From NCBI RefSeq assembly GCF_003438075.1, contig NZ_QSTA01000006.1, positions 33,057-97,056 of the forward strand: a stretch of DNA of 64,000 nucleotides. Reading direction: 5' to 3'. The translations under genes and the position numbers were made by a program. This stretch comes from Eubacterium sp. OM08-24. GTDB taxonomy: Bacteria > Bacillota > Clostridia > Oscillospirales > Acutalibacteraceae. The number at the start of each line of letters is the position of its first letter. Position 1 is the stretch's first letter. The notes under the pieces are model-generated. The model searched no databases, was not told the origin of the DNA, and saw only the letters and a program-made list of their open reading frames with translations. Positions 46,003-53,914 of the stretch are shown in pieces.

Positions 46003-47687
46003 TTTATATTTCCTCCTAAATTTTCTGCATACAATAAGATATCACCCGGAAGCTGTGTATTTGGTTGGTCTGCAATCTTTTTGCCCAATTCGCTAAGTCT
46101 GTAGTCAAGATTTTTAACCTTGTCTACCGTCTTGAGCAATTCTTTTTGGCAATACTCAAAACTATAACTGTCACCTATTTGTTGATACAGATAACTTCCC
46201 TGAATCAACATATAACAATATTCTTCATATTCTTCGTATGAAAACGGAGCAATTTCAAAAACTTTATTTTTATATTTAATTAAATTTTCAAAGTCACCCT
46301 GAGAATATGCATAACGAGCCTTTGCACTATAAGCTATCTGAACAAATTCATTCTGGGAAATTATCCTATCCGCAATTGTATTTTGAGCGAAAATATCATC
46401 CTCGGCAATTAGCAAATCAACTTTATTCTGCGTGTTGCCCGGGAACATTGAGTCGGCGGCTTGATTAAAGCCAAAATGCGCAAGTCCCAGCGCAACAGCA
46501 AAATACAGTGACAACAGACCAGTGATTACAAAAGAAAATACAAAAACTGCTCCCTTTTTAAGTTCAAGCTGTTTGCCATCGTTATAATCGAGAAACAGCA
46601 AAAGTATAAAGAACATTGAGATAAACTGCAAATCAAAGTCAAACAAACAATGCAAAAAAATTGTAAGCAAAATAATCCTTTTACCCGCCGAGTTGCCCTT
46701 GCGGAAAAACGATTTTATAATTCCCACTACGAATAATAGGCAAGGAATCCAGCCAACATCAAGCAAAAGCTGTAAAAAGTCATTATGAATGAACATAACC
46801 GAATACACACCAGTCTGAATTGACTGCTGAATGTAGTAATAACCCATATATCCCAAGCCAAACGGATGCTTTAAAATAACAGGGAATGCATCTGCATAAT
46901 AAAGCAATCTGCCAACAAAGGTGCTCTCACCAAATGAAATAGTAAAATACCTTGAAAAAATCTCATTGCTTTTAAGCAATGGTAACAGTAAAAGTACTGC
47001 AAGTACAAGAGCCGCAAGAACTGTGCAGAGAATAATTTTGTTTTTTCTGCCCTTTCTAAAAAATATAATTAAAACATTTGAAAAAACAGCTAAAATAAAT
47101 ACTGCACGACTACCGGTAAATAACAGAAGTATAATAAGAAGCAGTACAAAAACTATGTCAATCGGTTTTAGTTTTTCTTTGCTTAATGCAGTAAGCTCGC
47201 CTACAAGCAAAAACAGTGCAAAGGTGTTTGGATACTGTAAGAAGCCTGCCATTCTCTCCGACACAGTAAAATAATCCTTAGTTATAGGAATATACATAAG
47301 CACAAGCGAAAGCACTCCCAATATAAGTGCTATATAAGGTAACAAAGCTATTAGACGTTCCTTTATTCCTTTATCTTGCATTAACAAAAGCATATACAAT
47401 AGCACCGGCAGAAATTTGAGAAAACCGACAAATGCCATTCCGGAATCAATGGCATAGAAACAGGAAATCAAATAGAACAGCGTAATAACCGCAATAGAAA
47501 GACTCGTTATATTTATGTTAACAACCAAATTCCTGTTTCGGGCAATTTTAACAATCAGCAAAACCGAAATTATAGCCGACAAAACACAGCCGACATACTC
47601 GTTGAAACCACCCGATAATACCAACGAAAGCAACAGAACCCACTCCGCCGCATATGTACCTGAAAAGAAATTTTTTATTTTACCCAT
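45999..47687 (-). CDS. O-antigen ligase/polymerase-like membrane protein
   Basis: 562 residues with about ten to twelve membrane segments and a large outside loop near 250-320 carrying FGESTFVGRLLYYADAFPVILKHPFGLGYMGYY, the Wzy_C/O-antigen-ligase pattern. The C-terminal 140 residues are soluble and TPR-like. In Gram-positives such proteins polymerise or attach glycans to wall or protein. It is the first gene of the cluster, with AAAAGG upstream of ATG 47687, and shares a four-base overlap with the PBP gene, so glycan and wall enzymes lead the operon. Confidence 0.78.
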   Translation of the reverse strand: MGKIKNFFSGTYAAEWVLLLSLVLSGGFNEYVGCVLSAIISVLLIVKIARNRNLVVNINITSLSIAVITLFYLISCFYAIDSGMAFVGFLKFLPVLLYMLLLMQDKGIKERLIALLPYIALILGVLSLVLMYIPITKDYFTVSERMAGFLQYPNTFALFLLVGELTALSKEKLKPIDIVFVLLLIILLLFTGSRAVFILAVFSNVLIIFFRKGRKNKIILCTVLAALVLAVLLLLPLLKSNEIFSRYFTISFGESTFVGRLLYYADAFPVILKHPFGLGYMGYYYIQQSIQTGVYSVMFIHNDFLQLLLDVGWIPCLLFVVGIIKSFFRKGNSAGKRIILLTIFLHCLFDFDLQFISMFFILLLFLDYNDGKQLELKKGAVFVFSFVITGLLSLYFAVALGLAHFGFNQAADSMFPGNTQNKVDLLIAEDDIFAQNTIADRIISQNEFVQIAYSAKARYAYSQGDFENLIKYKNKVFEIAPFSYEEYEEYCYMLIQGSYLYQQIGDSYSFEYCQKELLKTVDKVKNLDYRLSELGKKIADQPNTQLPGDILLYAENLGGNIK

Positions 47688-47776
47688 AATTTTCCTTTTA
47701 AAAAGTCATTTTTGAAACATATTCTTCGTTATATAATAAATAATATTTAATAAACTACAGAAACTAAAATTTCTTT

Positions 47777-47799
47777 TCGCAAAGTATATCACTTTGCGA
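47777..47799. repeat. Recombinase site 1, inverted partner of 49175-49197
   Basis: Nine-base arms TCGCAAAGT and ACTTTGCGA flank spacer ATATC. The whole site is the exact reverse complement of the copy at 49175-49197, whose spacer reads GATAT. The pair encloses the tyrosine recombinase gene. The site lies 90 bases upstream of the surface operon. On the minus strand it also contains TATACT, a possible -10. Confidence 0.7.
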
Positions 47800-47865
47800 T
47801 AAACTTTCTAAAATTAAGATATTGTCAGCTTTTTTTTATTTTTCTGACTACTTTTTTGACTGCGA

Positions 47866-48969
47866 TTATGCTGACAAAAAATTAAGCTTATCCATATTTT
47901 TTCTTTTTAAATCCATAGACGAATGAACATATCGGTCCAATGTGATTTTTATGCTTGAATGACCTAAAATTTCGCTGAGACTTTTAATTTCAAAGCCGTT
48001 TTCTATGCACCGAGTTGCAAATGTGTGCCTCAGTATATGAAATTTAACACTCCTTATCCCACATTTTTTCAGAACCTTTTTAAAATAATACTGCATACTT
48101 CTTGGCTCTATAAAATCGGTTTCCGTACCTGTAAGAACATAAGCATCGGAATTTCTTCTAAAGTTCTTTAAAATATTGATAACAAAATTAGGAATCGGTA
48201 TTTCCCGTATCGAATCCCCGCTTTTCGGCGGCGTTATTATTATCTTTGTTTTGCTTCCGTGTTGCTCCGAATAATTATCCCTTATGCGTAACATTGTTTT
48301 ATTTACACTCAAAACCTTTTCCCCCATATCAATGTCAGACCATTTCAAAGCACACAATTCGCCGATACGAATCCCCGTGTAAATGCATAACAAAATTCCG
48401 AGATTTTTGTCATTAAGATTATTAACAAGGTAATTACAGAGCCTTTCCTGCTCAAACAACGTTAATATTTCAACTTCTGATTTGTGTGCCTTCAGAGAAA
48501 TAATTGATAAATCGCAGTTGTGATAAAAACCCTTTCGTTCAGCGTACTTCAATATACTTTTTATTACGGTCAATATGTCTTTTGCCGTTTTTACAGCGTA
48601 CCCGTCCAAAAGCAGCCTGTTCATATATTGCTGAACTACATCCAGAGAAACAGCCGAAACATCATACTTTCCGAGCAAAGGTAAAATATGTTTGCCGATA
48701 ATCATCTTATAGTGAGCCAAAGTTGACTCCTTAACGCACAGTCTTTTGTTTTCGAGCCATTCCTCGGATAGTTTTGCAAAGTTAGCAGATAAAATATTAC
48801 AACTTGCTTTGTGTGATTTAACTCGTTCCAGATTTTGCTTAACCTCGGTGTAGCTTTTTCCATATAAATAACCATATACAGCCTTGTTGCTCAAATCTCT
48901 ATCTTTGATATATCTACCTTCCCATCTTCCATCCTTTCTTTTAAAAATATTTTCGCCCTTTCTTGGCAT
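47866..48969 (-). CDS. Tyrosine recombinase/integrase
   Basis: ATG 48969 has GGGAG nine bases upstream; it gives 367 residues. The N-terminal arm-binding region (about 1-50; GENIFKRKDGRWEGRYIK) precedes a SAM-like core-binding domain (60-155) and the catalytic domain, with Arg in YTGIRIGELCAL, His-x-x-Arg in FHILRHTFATRC, His in LGHSS and Tyr in LDRYVHSS. All active-site residues are present. It lies between two perfect inverted 23-bp sites, and a 19-base repeat beginning TTGACTGC flanks the coding region at about 47850 and 48988 (possible arm sites). It could invert its own segment, or be the integrase of a minimal nested element. Confidence 0.9.
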   Translation of the reverse strand: MPRKGENIFKRKDGRWEGRYIKDRDLSNKAVYGYLYGKSYTEVKQNLERVKSHKASCNILSANFAKLSEEWLENKRLCVKESTLAHYKMIIGKHILPLLGKYDVSAVSLDVVQQYMNRLLLDGYAVKTAKDILTVIKSILKYAERKGFYHNCDLSIISLKAHKSEVEILTLFEQERLCNYLVNNLNDKNLGILLCIYTGIRIGELCALKWSDIDMGEKVLSVNKTMLRIRDNYSEQHGSKTKIIITPPKSGDSIREIPIPNFVINILKNFRRNSDAYVLTGTETDFIEPRSMQYYFKKVLKKCGIRSVKFHILRHTFATRCIENGFEIKSLSEILGHSSIKITLDRYVHSSMDLKRKNMDKLNFLSA

Positions 48970-49067
48970 AAAAAACGACTCCCTTCTTGACTGCAATTTT
49001 GACTGATAATAAAATAAAAAGTAACTAAATTTTTTAGAAAATTATTTCAATTTGTCTTTTATTATAA

Positions 49068-49097
49068 ATTTTATGCTTAAACTACTACAAAAATCAA
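49068..49097 (-). promoter_or_regulatory. Probable promoter of the tyrosine recombinase
   Basis: On the minus strand TTGATT (49097-49092) and TAAAAT (49073-49068) stand 18 bases apart, about 100 bases upstream of the start. No strong terminator separates the recombinase from the surface operon, so transcripts could continue into it. The rest of 48970-49515 holds AT-rich non-coding DNA with site 2 and a terminator. Confidence 0.45.
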
Positions 49098-49174
49098 ATG
49101 CTTAAACTCCTTTTTATATTGACTTTTCTAACACTAAGTGCTAAAATTTAGATGTAGTATTGTAATATTTTTAA

Positions 49175-49197
49175 TCGCAAAGTGATATACTTTGCGA
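49175..49197. repeat. Recombinase site 2, inverted partner of 47777-47799
   Basis: The same nine-base arms with spacer GATAT, so in reverse complement it is identical to site 1 over 23 bases and one further flanking base. In direct orientation only the arms and about ten bases of right flank (ATAAAYTTTCT) match. The spacer orientation favours inverted sites. Confidence 0.7.
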
Positions 49198-49213
49198 TAA
49201 ATTTTCTCTAAAG

Positions 49214-49238
49214 CAAGTATCTTCGGGTACTTGTTTTT
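49214..49238 (+). terminator. Plus-strand terminator outside recombinase site 2
   Basis: CAAGTA / TACTTG arms around TCTTCGGG are followed by TTTTTATTTTTT. No plus-strand gene precedes it in the present orientation, but a promoter in an inverted segment would read into it. Confidence 0.65.
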
Positions 49239-49515
49239 ATTTTTTACAATGTTAATGGCAGTCATATTTCTTATTTGTATAGGTCACTGACTCTGTGCTA
49301 CGCCAAAATTCCATCTACATATGAAAGCAAAAAATCACTTTTACAAAAACATATATTTATCATGTCATTATAATACACAACATAAATTTCTCATGTATAA
49401 TGATAAAATCATAGTTTTCTAGAATGCATTCTTTAGACGATATTATTCTACTATAGACGCTTATAAAAATCAACCATAGCACATATAATATCTACAGTAG
49501 CAACGGAGGATGTAT

Positions 49516-49845
49516 ATGAGCAACAATGATATTTTACTTAAAGATATGGGAAAACGAATTTCCGAGCGCAGAAAAGATATGAAACTTTCACAAGAAGAAT
49601 TAGCTGAATTAGCAGAAGTTTCACCTCAACTTTTATCTACAGCAGAAAGGGGAACAAAAGCACTTCGCCCTGAAAATCTCTTAAAAATCAGCACAGCTCT
49701 CGGAGTAAGTGTCGATTACCTCCTTACTGGCGAAATCATCGACAAGGATTTATCAATTATTTCTAATAAACTGAAAAATGCATCCTCAACTCAGGTAAGG
49801 TCAATAGAAAAAATAATCGACGAATGTATTAATCTCTGTGAATGA
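49516..49845 (+). CDS. XRE-family transcriptional regulator
   Basis: ATG 49516 is preferred over ATG 49510, because GGAGG abuts the latter. The 109-residue product has an XRE helix-turn-helix at about 10-62 (LSQEELAELAEVSPQLLSTAERG) and a short helical tail. It is the last gene before the distal end of IME-A and the only plus-strand gene there. Two TAGACG repeats about 22 bases apart and an AGAATGCATTCT palindrome upstream (49420-49460) may be its operators. It may control the IME or the switch region. Confidence 0.75.
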   Translation: MSNNDILLKDMGKRISERRKDMKLSQEELAELAEVSPQLLSTAERGTKALRPENLLKISTALGVSVDYLLTGEIIDKDLSIISNKLKNASSTQVRSIEKIIDECINLCE

Positions 49846-49907
49846 TAGTCGGTATAGTTTTATATCTATTTATATTATAATATCTATAATCTAATTGTAA
49901 TAAAATA

Positions 49908-49945
49908 GGCACCTGTAACCAAACGGATAGTAGATTTCCCTTTGG
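49908..49945. other. Second GGCACCT...TTTCCCTTTGG element
   Basis: This stretch downstream of the XRE gene resembles 1061-1104: GGCACCT, then AACC, then TTTCCC and TTGG in order. It does not overlap a gene. It could be a regulatory RNA or a relic of a shared mobile sequence. Confidence 0.3.
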
Positions 49946-50058
49946 ACATAGCTGCTCATTTTTATAATATACCACAATATGCTTTTGATTTACTAAATAT
50001 CAATTTCTGACTATTAAGATAAAAAATTCACTTCGGTTATTACTGTGTAAAAGGTTTC

Positions 50059-50081
50059 GGACTGCAGTTTTAATGCAGTCC
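50059..50081. terminator. Terminator hairpin near the IME-A distal end
   Basis: Perfect arms GGACTGCA / TGCAGTCC with loop GTTTTAA; CTTGACTTT follows on the plus strand. It may end XRE transcription before the virB4 remnant, or block read-in on the other strand. Confidence 0.55.
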
Positions 50082-50089
50082 TTGACTTT

Positions 50090-50140
50090 ATCCTATTCGA
50101 TTTGTTTCCGATAAGGCGCACTGCAATGCAATAACGGTTC
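50090..50140. other. IME-A attachment junction at the distal end
   Basis: On the minus strand virB4 GAACCGTTATTG reaches core CA (plus TG at 50127-50128), then the element half-site TTGCAGTGCGCCTTATC. The CGAATAGGAT motif (plus 50090-50099) lies 28 bases inside the core, the same place as in IME-B. Confidence 0.8.
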
Positions 50141-50536
50141 TTTGTTTTTTCGTAAGTTTGCCATCAGTGTGACAACATCCTGCAAGTTGCCCTGTGCTTC
50201 AATCGTTTCGTTTACATCATTACCACTGGATTTGAGCTTGTTTTTGCGTGTTGCATTCTGTATAATTTTACGCTGTTCCTTACTCTCCACAAGCCTGTGA
50301 TATATGCGGAGAGTAACGCCGTTTCTGTCTGCAAGCTGAGAGAGAATTGCCTGTTCTTCCGTATTCGGCGGATATTCTCTGACTGCCCAAACGCTTCTGT
50401 ATGAGTCACCAACTATATAATAATCGGTGAAAAACTTAATTGTTGACGGCAGAATCATATCAAAGAAATCTTTGGTGTATATTTCTTCTGCCTGCTCGGG
50501 TGTGAGCACCTTTGGTTTTCTTTTGAATAGTCCCAT
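50129..50536 (-). pseudogene. virB4: VirB4-like conjugal transfer ATPase, N-terminal part
   Basis: The first 136 codons of the ICE virB4, from ATG 50536 (MGLFKRKPKVLTPEQAEEIY) to KNKEPLL. A frame running on into IME-A adds only ten foreign residues before stopping. The next authentic codons (CAT TGC TCT GTG TTT ATA) are completed by the core CA and sequence at 21381. This part is the membrane-peripheral N-terminal domain without ATPase motifs. It follows the sortase gene by 15 bases, as in Tn1549-type transfer operons. Confidence 0.88.
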
Positions 50537-50551
50537 ATCATAAGCCTCCTT

Positions 50552-51370
50552 TTAATTTTGGACTGCCAACACAAGTATGCGGTCATCCTGATTGTAGCCG
50601 TAACAGGTTGAAAGCGTTAAAATCTGCTGACCGTAAACAGGTGTGATTTCTGTGTTGTATATGGATTTCTCTTTTGCATATTCAATTCTTGAGTTATAGC
50701 TTTTTTCCGTTCCAACTGTTGTGAATCTGTACCAATCATCATCGGATTTTACTTTCATAACAGAAAAGACGGAGTAAGCAAATGGCCCGTCTTTAGTTTC
50801 AAGCACAACTGTCGGATGCTCCGTAAAGTATGAATAATCGGTATAGTTGCAGAGGTCTGCAAACATTGTGCCATTGTTCATATGGTGTCCGTAGATTATG
50901 AGATTGGTGCTGTCGGCTGAACACCTTGCATCAAGAAACGGTGTACCGCTATAGCTGTACTCACCGTAAAAATTCCTGTTCAGATACTTCTGCGGATTAC
51001 TAGGTGTGTGCATAACAGGATAGTTTATGTTTGTTCCTGATATGTTGATCCAGCCGAAGCATTCGGAATTCATCGAAATGAGTTCCGATATTGAATGAGG
51101 TTCGTAATATGTCGTGAAATACATAGTTTGTTCAGCCTGAACTTCATTATCAAAATCGCTGACTTTTAATATATTTGGCTTTTTAATTGTTTCTTCAATG
51201 GTTGCATCTGTTGTATCCTCAGTAACGATTTCTGCAAGCTGTCTGAATGCTTCCTTTTCCTTGTTTTCGGTGTACATACGTGAAAATATTGAAATCAAAC
51301 AGGCAATTATAATTACAGAAAATACGCCTATCACAATTCCCGTTTGGATTTTCCTTTTATGCTTCTTCAT
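50552..51370 (-). CDS. srtB: Class B sortase of the ICE
   Basis: 272 residues: an N-terminal membrane anchor (IVIGVFSVIIIACLISIF), then a class B sortase fold with the catalytic His in IIYGHHMNNGTMF near 160, Cys in LTLSTCYGYNQDDR near 255 and the Arg at the end of that motif. It is a transpeptidase that joins surface proteins to the wall. ICEs of this group pair it with a VaFE/SpaA adhesin, present here as a broken gene with a KPQTGD signal at 53914-57691. It lies between the VirB4 N-terminus and the transfer protein at 51388 in one operon. Confidence 0.9.
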   Translation of the reverse strand: MKKHKRKIQTGIVIGVFSVIIIACLISIFSRMYTENKEKEAFRQLAEIVTEDTTDATIEETIKKPNILKVSDFDNEVQAEQTMYFTTYYEPHSISELISMNSECFGWINISGTNINYPVMHTPSNPQKYLNRNFYGEYSYSGTPFLDARCSADSTNLIIYGHHMNNGTMFADLCNYTDYSYFTEHPTVVLETKDGPFAYSVFSVMKVKSDDDWYRFTTVGTEKSYNSRIEYAKEKSIYNTEITPVYGQQILTLSTCYGYNQDDRILVLAVQN

Positions 51371-51387
51371 TTTCCACCTCCGAAATA

Positions 51388-51957
51388 TTACTGTTCGCCG
51401 TCATAGTCGGGCATCAAATCGCCGTTCATACTTGCGTCAAAATATATTGCAAGAAAACGCTTGATGTCGGCTTTCTTCATTCTGGTTACTTCAAAGCCTT
51501 GGTCTGAAATAATCTTCTCAACTCTGTTTGCTTTCTGCAAAACATTTTCTGATTTTGAAGATTTACACCTTGCAATGAACAGGAACTGTCTTGCGGTTGA
51601 GGTTTCGGTCTGAATACTGTCGAGAAAATCCAGATCCTTATTCAATATTTTTCTGACTTTTTCATTCTGTTCAGCTTCAATTCTGCCTTTGATATAGCTT
51701 TTGTTTGTATCGAAGCACTCGCAGGAATCGGTACAGGTGATCTCAATATCCGGCACAGCAGAAAGCACCATCATCAGTTGGCGCACCTTGATTTCGATAT
51801 TCGTGTGGGAAAGCACAGAAATATTTGTAGGCTTAACCATATAGAAAATAAATTCTTCCTTGCCGACCTTTAAACCGTTTTTCGTAAAGGTTTTTATGCC
51901 CATCAAATCCTGAACAGATTTACCTTTTTGTTTTGTTTTTTTCTGCTTGTTCTTCAT
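51388..51957 (-). CDS. Conserved ICE transfer protein before sortase
   Basis: 189 residues, basic N-terminus (MKNKQKKTKQKGKSVQDL), then a soluble domain that reads like the N-terminal domain of VirB4-type proteins (FIFYMVKPTNISVLSHTNIEIKVRQLMMVLS). No membrane segment or Walker box is present. Such proteins sit beside PrgI/VirB3-like genes in Tn1549-type elements and probably belong to the inner-membrane complex of the channel. Its ATG overlaps or abuts the stop of the PrgI-like gene. Exact role unknown. Confidence 0.65.
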   Translation of the reverse strand: MKNKQKKTKQKGKSVQDLMGIKTFTKNGLKVGKEEFIFYMVKPTNISVLSHTNIEIKVRQLMMVLSAVPDIEITCTDSCECFDTNKSYIKGRIEAEQNEKVRKILNKDLDFLDSIQTETSTARQFLFIARCKSSKSENVLQKANRVEKIISDQGFEVTRMKKADIKRFLAIYFDASMNGDLMPDYDGEQ

Positions 51958-52230
51958 TTATTTGCCCCTTTCTGCCCAGAAATATATCTGTTGAGTTGAT
52001 ATAAAATACTTTACGGCATAGCGTATGAAATCAAGAATTGTTGTATCTTCCAGTCTTATTGACAAAAACCCGAAGCAAAGTGTCACTGCAAGCGGTACTA
52101 TTATCCTCGTCTGTGCAAGTATCAGGATTGATAACAAAAGCGCTATGCTCATAATTGCAAAATCCCGTAAGCTCCACAGCCACAGATTGGCCGTAGCTTT
52201 GAGGTTTTGTGGATATAGATAAGTTGTCAT
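51958..52230 (-). CDS. PrgI/VirB3-like membrane protein
   Basis: A 90-residue protein with two central hydrophobic segments (FAIMSIALLLSILILAQ and IIVPLAVTLCFGFLSI) and the ending QQIYFWAERGK, typical of PrgI/TrbD/VirB3-like small subunits. It probably anchors VirB4 to the inner-membrane channel. Position between TrbL and the VirB4-like accessory protein agrees. Confidence 0.75.
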   Translation of the reverse strand: MTTYLYPQNLKATANLWLWSLRDFAIMSIALLLSILILAQTRIIVPLAVTLCFGFLSIRLEDTTILDFIRYAVKYFISTQQIYFWAERGK

Positions 52231-52248
52231 AATATAAATTCTCCTCCT

Positions 52249-53196
52249 TTACTTTGCAGCTCTCGCAACACTTCTTGTCAGGTTCACGGCAGTTGTAGTT
52301 GCGTGAACAATGCTTGTCATATTCACCTTTACGCTTGAATCAAGACCGAACTGCTGTGCAATTCTCGGAACTTCGTTTGATGCAAGCATTATTCCAAGTC
52401 CCAAAAGCATATTGCCGGGGAAGGTCAGCAACCCGAGGAACAGCAGAGTTGTCTGCATAAATGCCGTCAGGCACAACGCCGCTATCTGTTTCATCCACTG
52501 ATTAAAGCCGTCCTGATATCCTCTCGGAACACTGAACATATACAGCGAACCTACCGCCATCTGAATGAGCAGAATTCCTCCACGCTTGATGTTCGCAAAA
52601 AATATTTTTATTACGCAGTAGGCAAAAGCAATCATACATAACAGATTCAGCAAACCAAAATTCACTTGAACAGAAACTGCAAAACTACCCTCTAAAACGC
52701 TTGTGCTTTGTCCGGCTAAATCAAGGCTTTGCTGTCCTGCCATTATGGACGACAAATCCTTTGAAAATGTGTTTTGCAGGCTGATGCAGAACTTATACAA
52801 CTCCACAGGTACTACGCCAAACAGCGAACAGGCAAAGAACCCTTTTAATACATTTATAGCGGTTGTTTTGATATTTGCTCTGCCGTTCTGATACTCTATT
52901 GCAACATCGAATACGGCAACGACCGTGCCTGCGACGAACAATGCCCAGCCAAAAAGAGTAAACAGATTTATTGTCGCCTGCACCCATTCAAGGTCAAACA
53001 CATCTGCGCCCATATTTCCCATCATAGTAAAAAAGTCTGCGACAGCGTTGTAAATCGTTTCATAGAACCACTGTAACATCGTGTTCCATATTGCATTTGA
53101 GATTTGCTCACCGAGGTAATCAAACACACCGCCTATGGCACTTCCGATTCCGCCGATGAAATCTCCTAACCAGTCAAAAATATAAATCACCTCCAC
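52249..53196 (-). CDS. TrbL/VirB6-like channel protein
   Basis: About 310 residues with six or so membrane segments (e.g. LFTLFGWALFVAGTVVAVFD, FGLLNLLCMIAFAYCVIKIFF, ALCLTAFMQTTLLFLGLL), matching the TrbL/VirB6-like inner-membrane channel component of Tn1549-type ICEs. A canonical start in frame exists only as GTG 53196 or 53190, both lying on the GGAGG. ATT 53181, eight bases after GGAGG and giving (M)FDWLGDF, fits better. The gene is intact otherwise. Confidence 0.82.
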   Translation of the reverse strand: MEVIYIFDWLGDFIGGIGSAIGGVFDYLGEQISNAIWNTMLQWFYETIYNAVADFFTMMGNMGADVFDLEWVQATINLFTLFGWALFVAGTVVAVFDVAIEYQNGRANIKTTAINVLKGFFACSLFGVVPVELYKFCISLQNTFSKDLSSIMAGQQSLDLAGQSTSVLEGSFAVSVQVNFGLLNLLCMIAFAYCVIKIFFANIKRGGILLIQMAVGSLYMFSVPRGYQDGFNQWMKQIAALCLTAFMQTTLLFLGLLTFPGNMLLGLGIMLASNEVPRIAQQFGLDSSVKVNMTSIVHATTTAVNLTRSVARAAK

Positions 53197-53198
53197 AA

Positions 53199-53228
53199 AA
53201 GGCTGTTATGACTTAACACAACAGCCTT
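53199..53228. terminator. Hairpin between pilin-like and TrbL genes
   Basis: Perfect 9-bp arms AAGGCTGTT / AACAGCCTT with a 12-base loop. The T-rich tail ATTTTTATT is on the plus side, while the minus side has only TTTTG. In the operon direction it may be an attenuator that makes the pilin-like gene more abundant than downstream genes. Confidence 0.5.
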
Positions 53229-53241
53229 ATTTTTATTGTTA

Positions 53242-53586
53242 TCAGAGTATCGTCCAGATGTACAGTGGTGCTGTCAGCGAGAACACAAGACAACCGAAAA
53301 GAATTGCCGGCGCGGTGAATTCAAACTGTCCGTGCTTGCGGTAATCGAGATAAGCAGTAGCAAGTTTAACAAAGAAAAGTATGGCAAGAATCATATCTAC
53401 CGCAGGAAAGACAACATTGTTTACAACATTTTTAATCTGTGTTTGAGCCGATGTCCATGTGCTTTCGATTGCTGATGATACATCTCCTGCGGCAAAGACT
53501 GTTACTGCCGATATTCCGAGCATTAACAGTATTACTGATACGCCTGATAACCATTTAATTAACTTAGTTCTTCTTGATTTTATCAT
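53242..53586 (-). CDS. Pilin/VirB2-like small membrane protein (Maff2/DUF3852 type)
   Basis: 114 residues: basic start, a signal-like helix ending VTVFAAGDV, a short loop and two more hydrophobic segments (VVFPAVDMILAILFFVKLATAY, APAILFGCLVFSLTAPLYIW). The size and layout match VirB2-like or Maff2/DUF3852 proteins found in this operon position. It is probably a structural or channel subunit of the transfer apparatus. The start has GGAGG seven bases upstream and overlaps the gene before it by 23 bases. Confidence 0.72.
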   Translation of the reverse strand: MIKSRRTKLIKWLSGVSVILLMLGISAVTVFAAGDVSSAIESTWTSAQTQIKNVVNNVVFPAVDMILAILFFVKLATAYLDYRKHGQFEFTAPAILFGCLVFSLTAPLYIWTIL

Positions 53587-53914
53587 TTTTTGCCTCCGAT
53601 TTTCTTAAATCATTCTCCGATATATATCTGACTTCGATGTTCAGTTTTTCTGCAAAGCGAATTTCTGTTTTCATACTCTCAGTTATTTCATCTCCGAAAA
53701 CCCAAACCGCATCACAAACCCAAAGCATAGAAAGTCCTGCGTTCATACCGAGATTCCTTTCTTTATCATTTCTGTCATCTAAAATCAGCACATAAAAATG
53801 CGGTATGAACGGAGCCATACCGCACTCTAACGCATAACGGGCATATCGTTTTGCGTTTTCAATGTTTACAGATACATTACCGCCCAAAGGCGAACAGATA
53901 TACACCCTGCGCAT
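53564..53914 (-). CDS. Nucleoside 2-deoxyribosyltransferase-fold protein (DUF4406-like)
   Basis: 116 residues starting MRRVYICSPLGGNVSVNIENAKRY, the Rossmann-like YICSPL-G opening of the DUF4406/DUF7768 group, followed by PFIPHFYVLILDD and WVCDAVWVFGDEITESMKTEI. Such proteins resemble nucleoside deoxyribosyltransferases and may act on nucleotides during transfer or in defence; the substrate is unknown. The ATG overlaps the adhesin stop (TAATG). Confidence 0.7.
   Translation of the reverse strand: MRRVYICSPLGGNVSVNIENAKRYARYALECGMAPFIPHFYVLILDDRNDKERNLGMNAGLSMLWVCDAVWVFGDEITESMKTEIRFAEKLNIEVRYISENDLRKSEAKNDKIKKN

Noticed and set aside
47866..48969. Tyrosine recombinase as the integrase of the whole ICE or of IME-A
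   Set aside because: The reconstructed ends of IME-A are explained by the serine recombinase, and the tyrosine recombinase has its own tight pair of sites directly around it.
49420..49431. AGAATGCATTCT palindrome as a second LexA box
   Set aside because: It lacks the GAAC-N4-GTTC core; it may be an operator of the neighbouring XRE regulator but not a LexA site.
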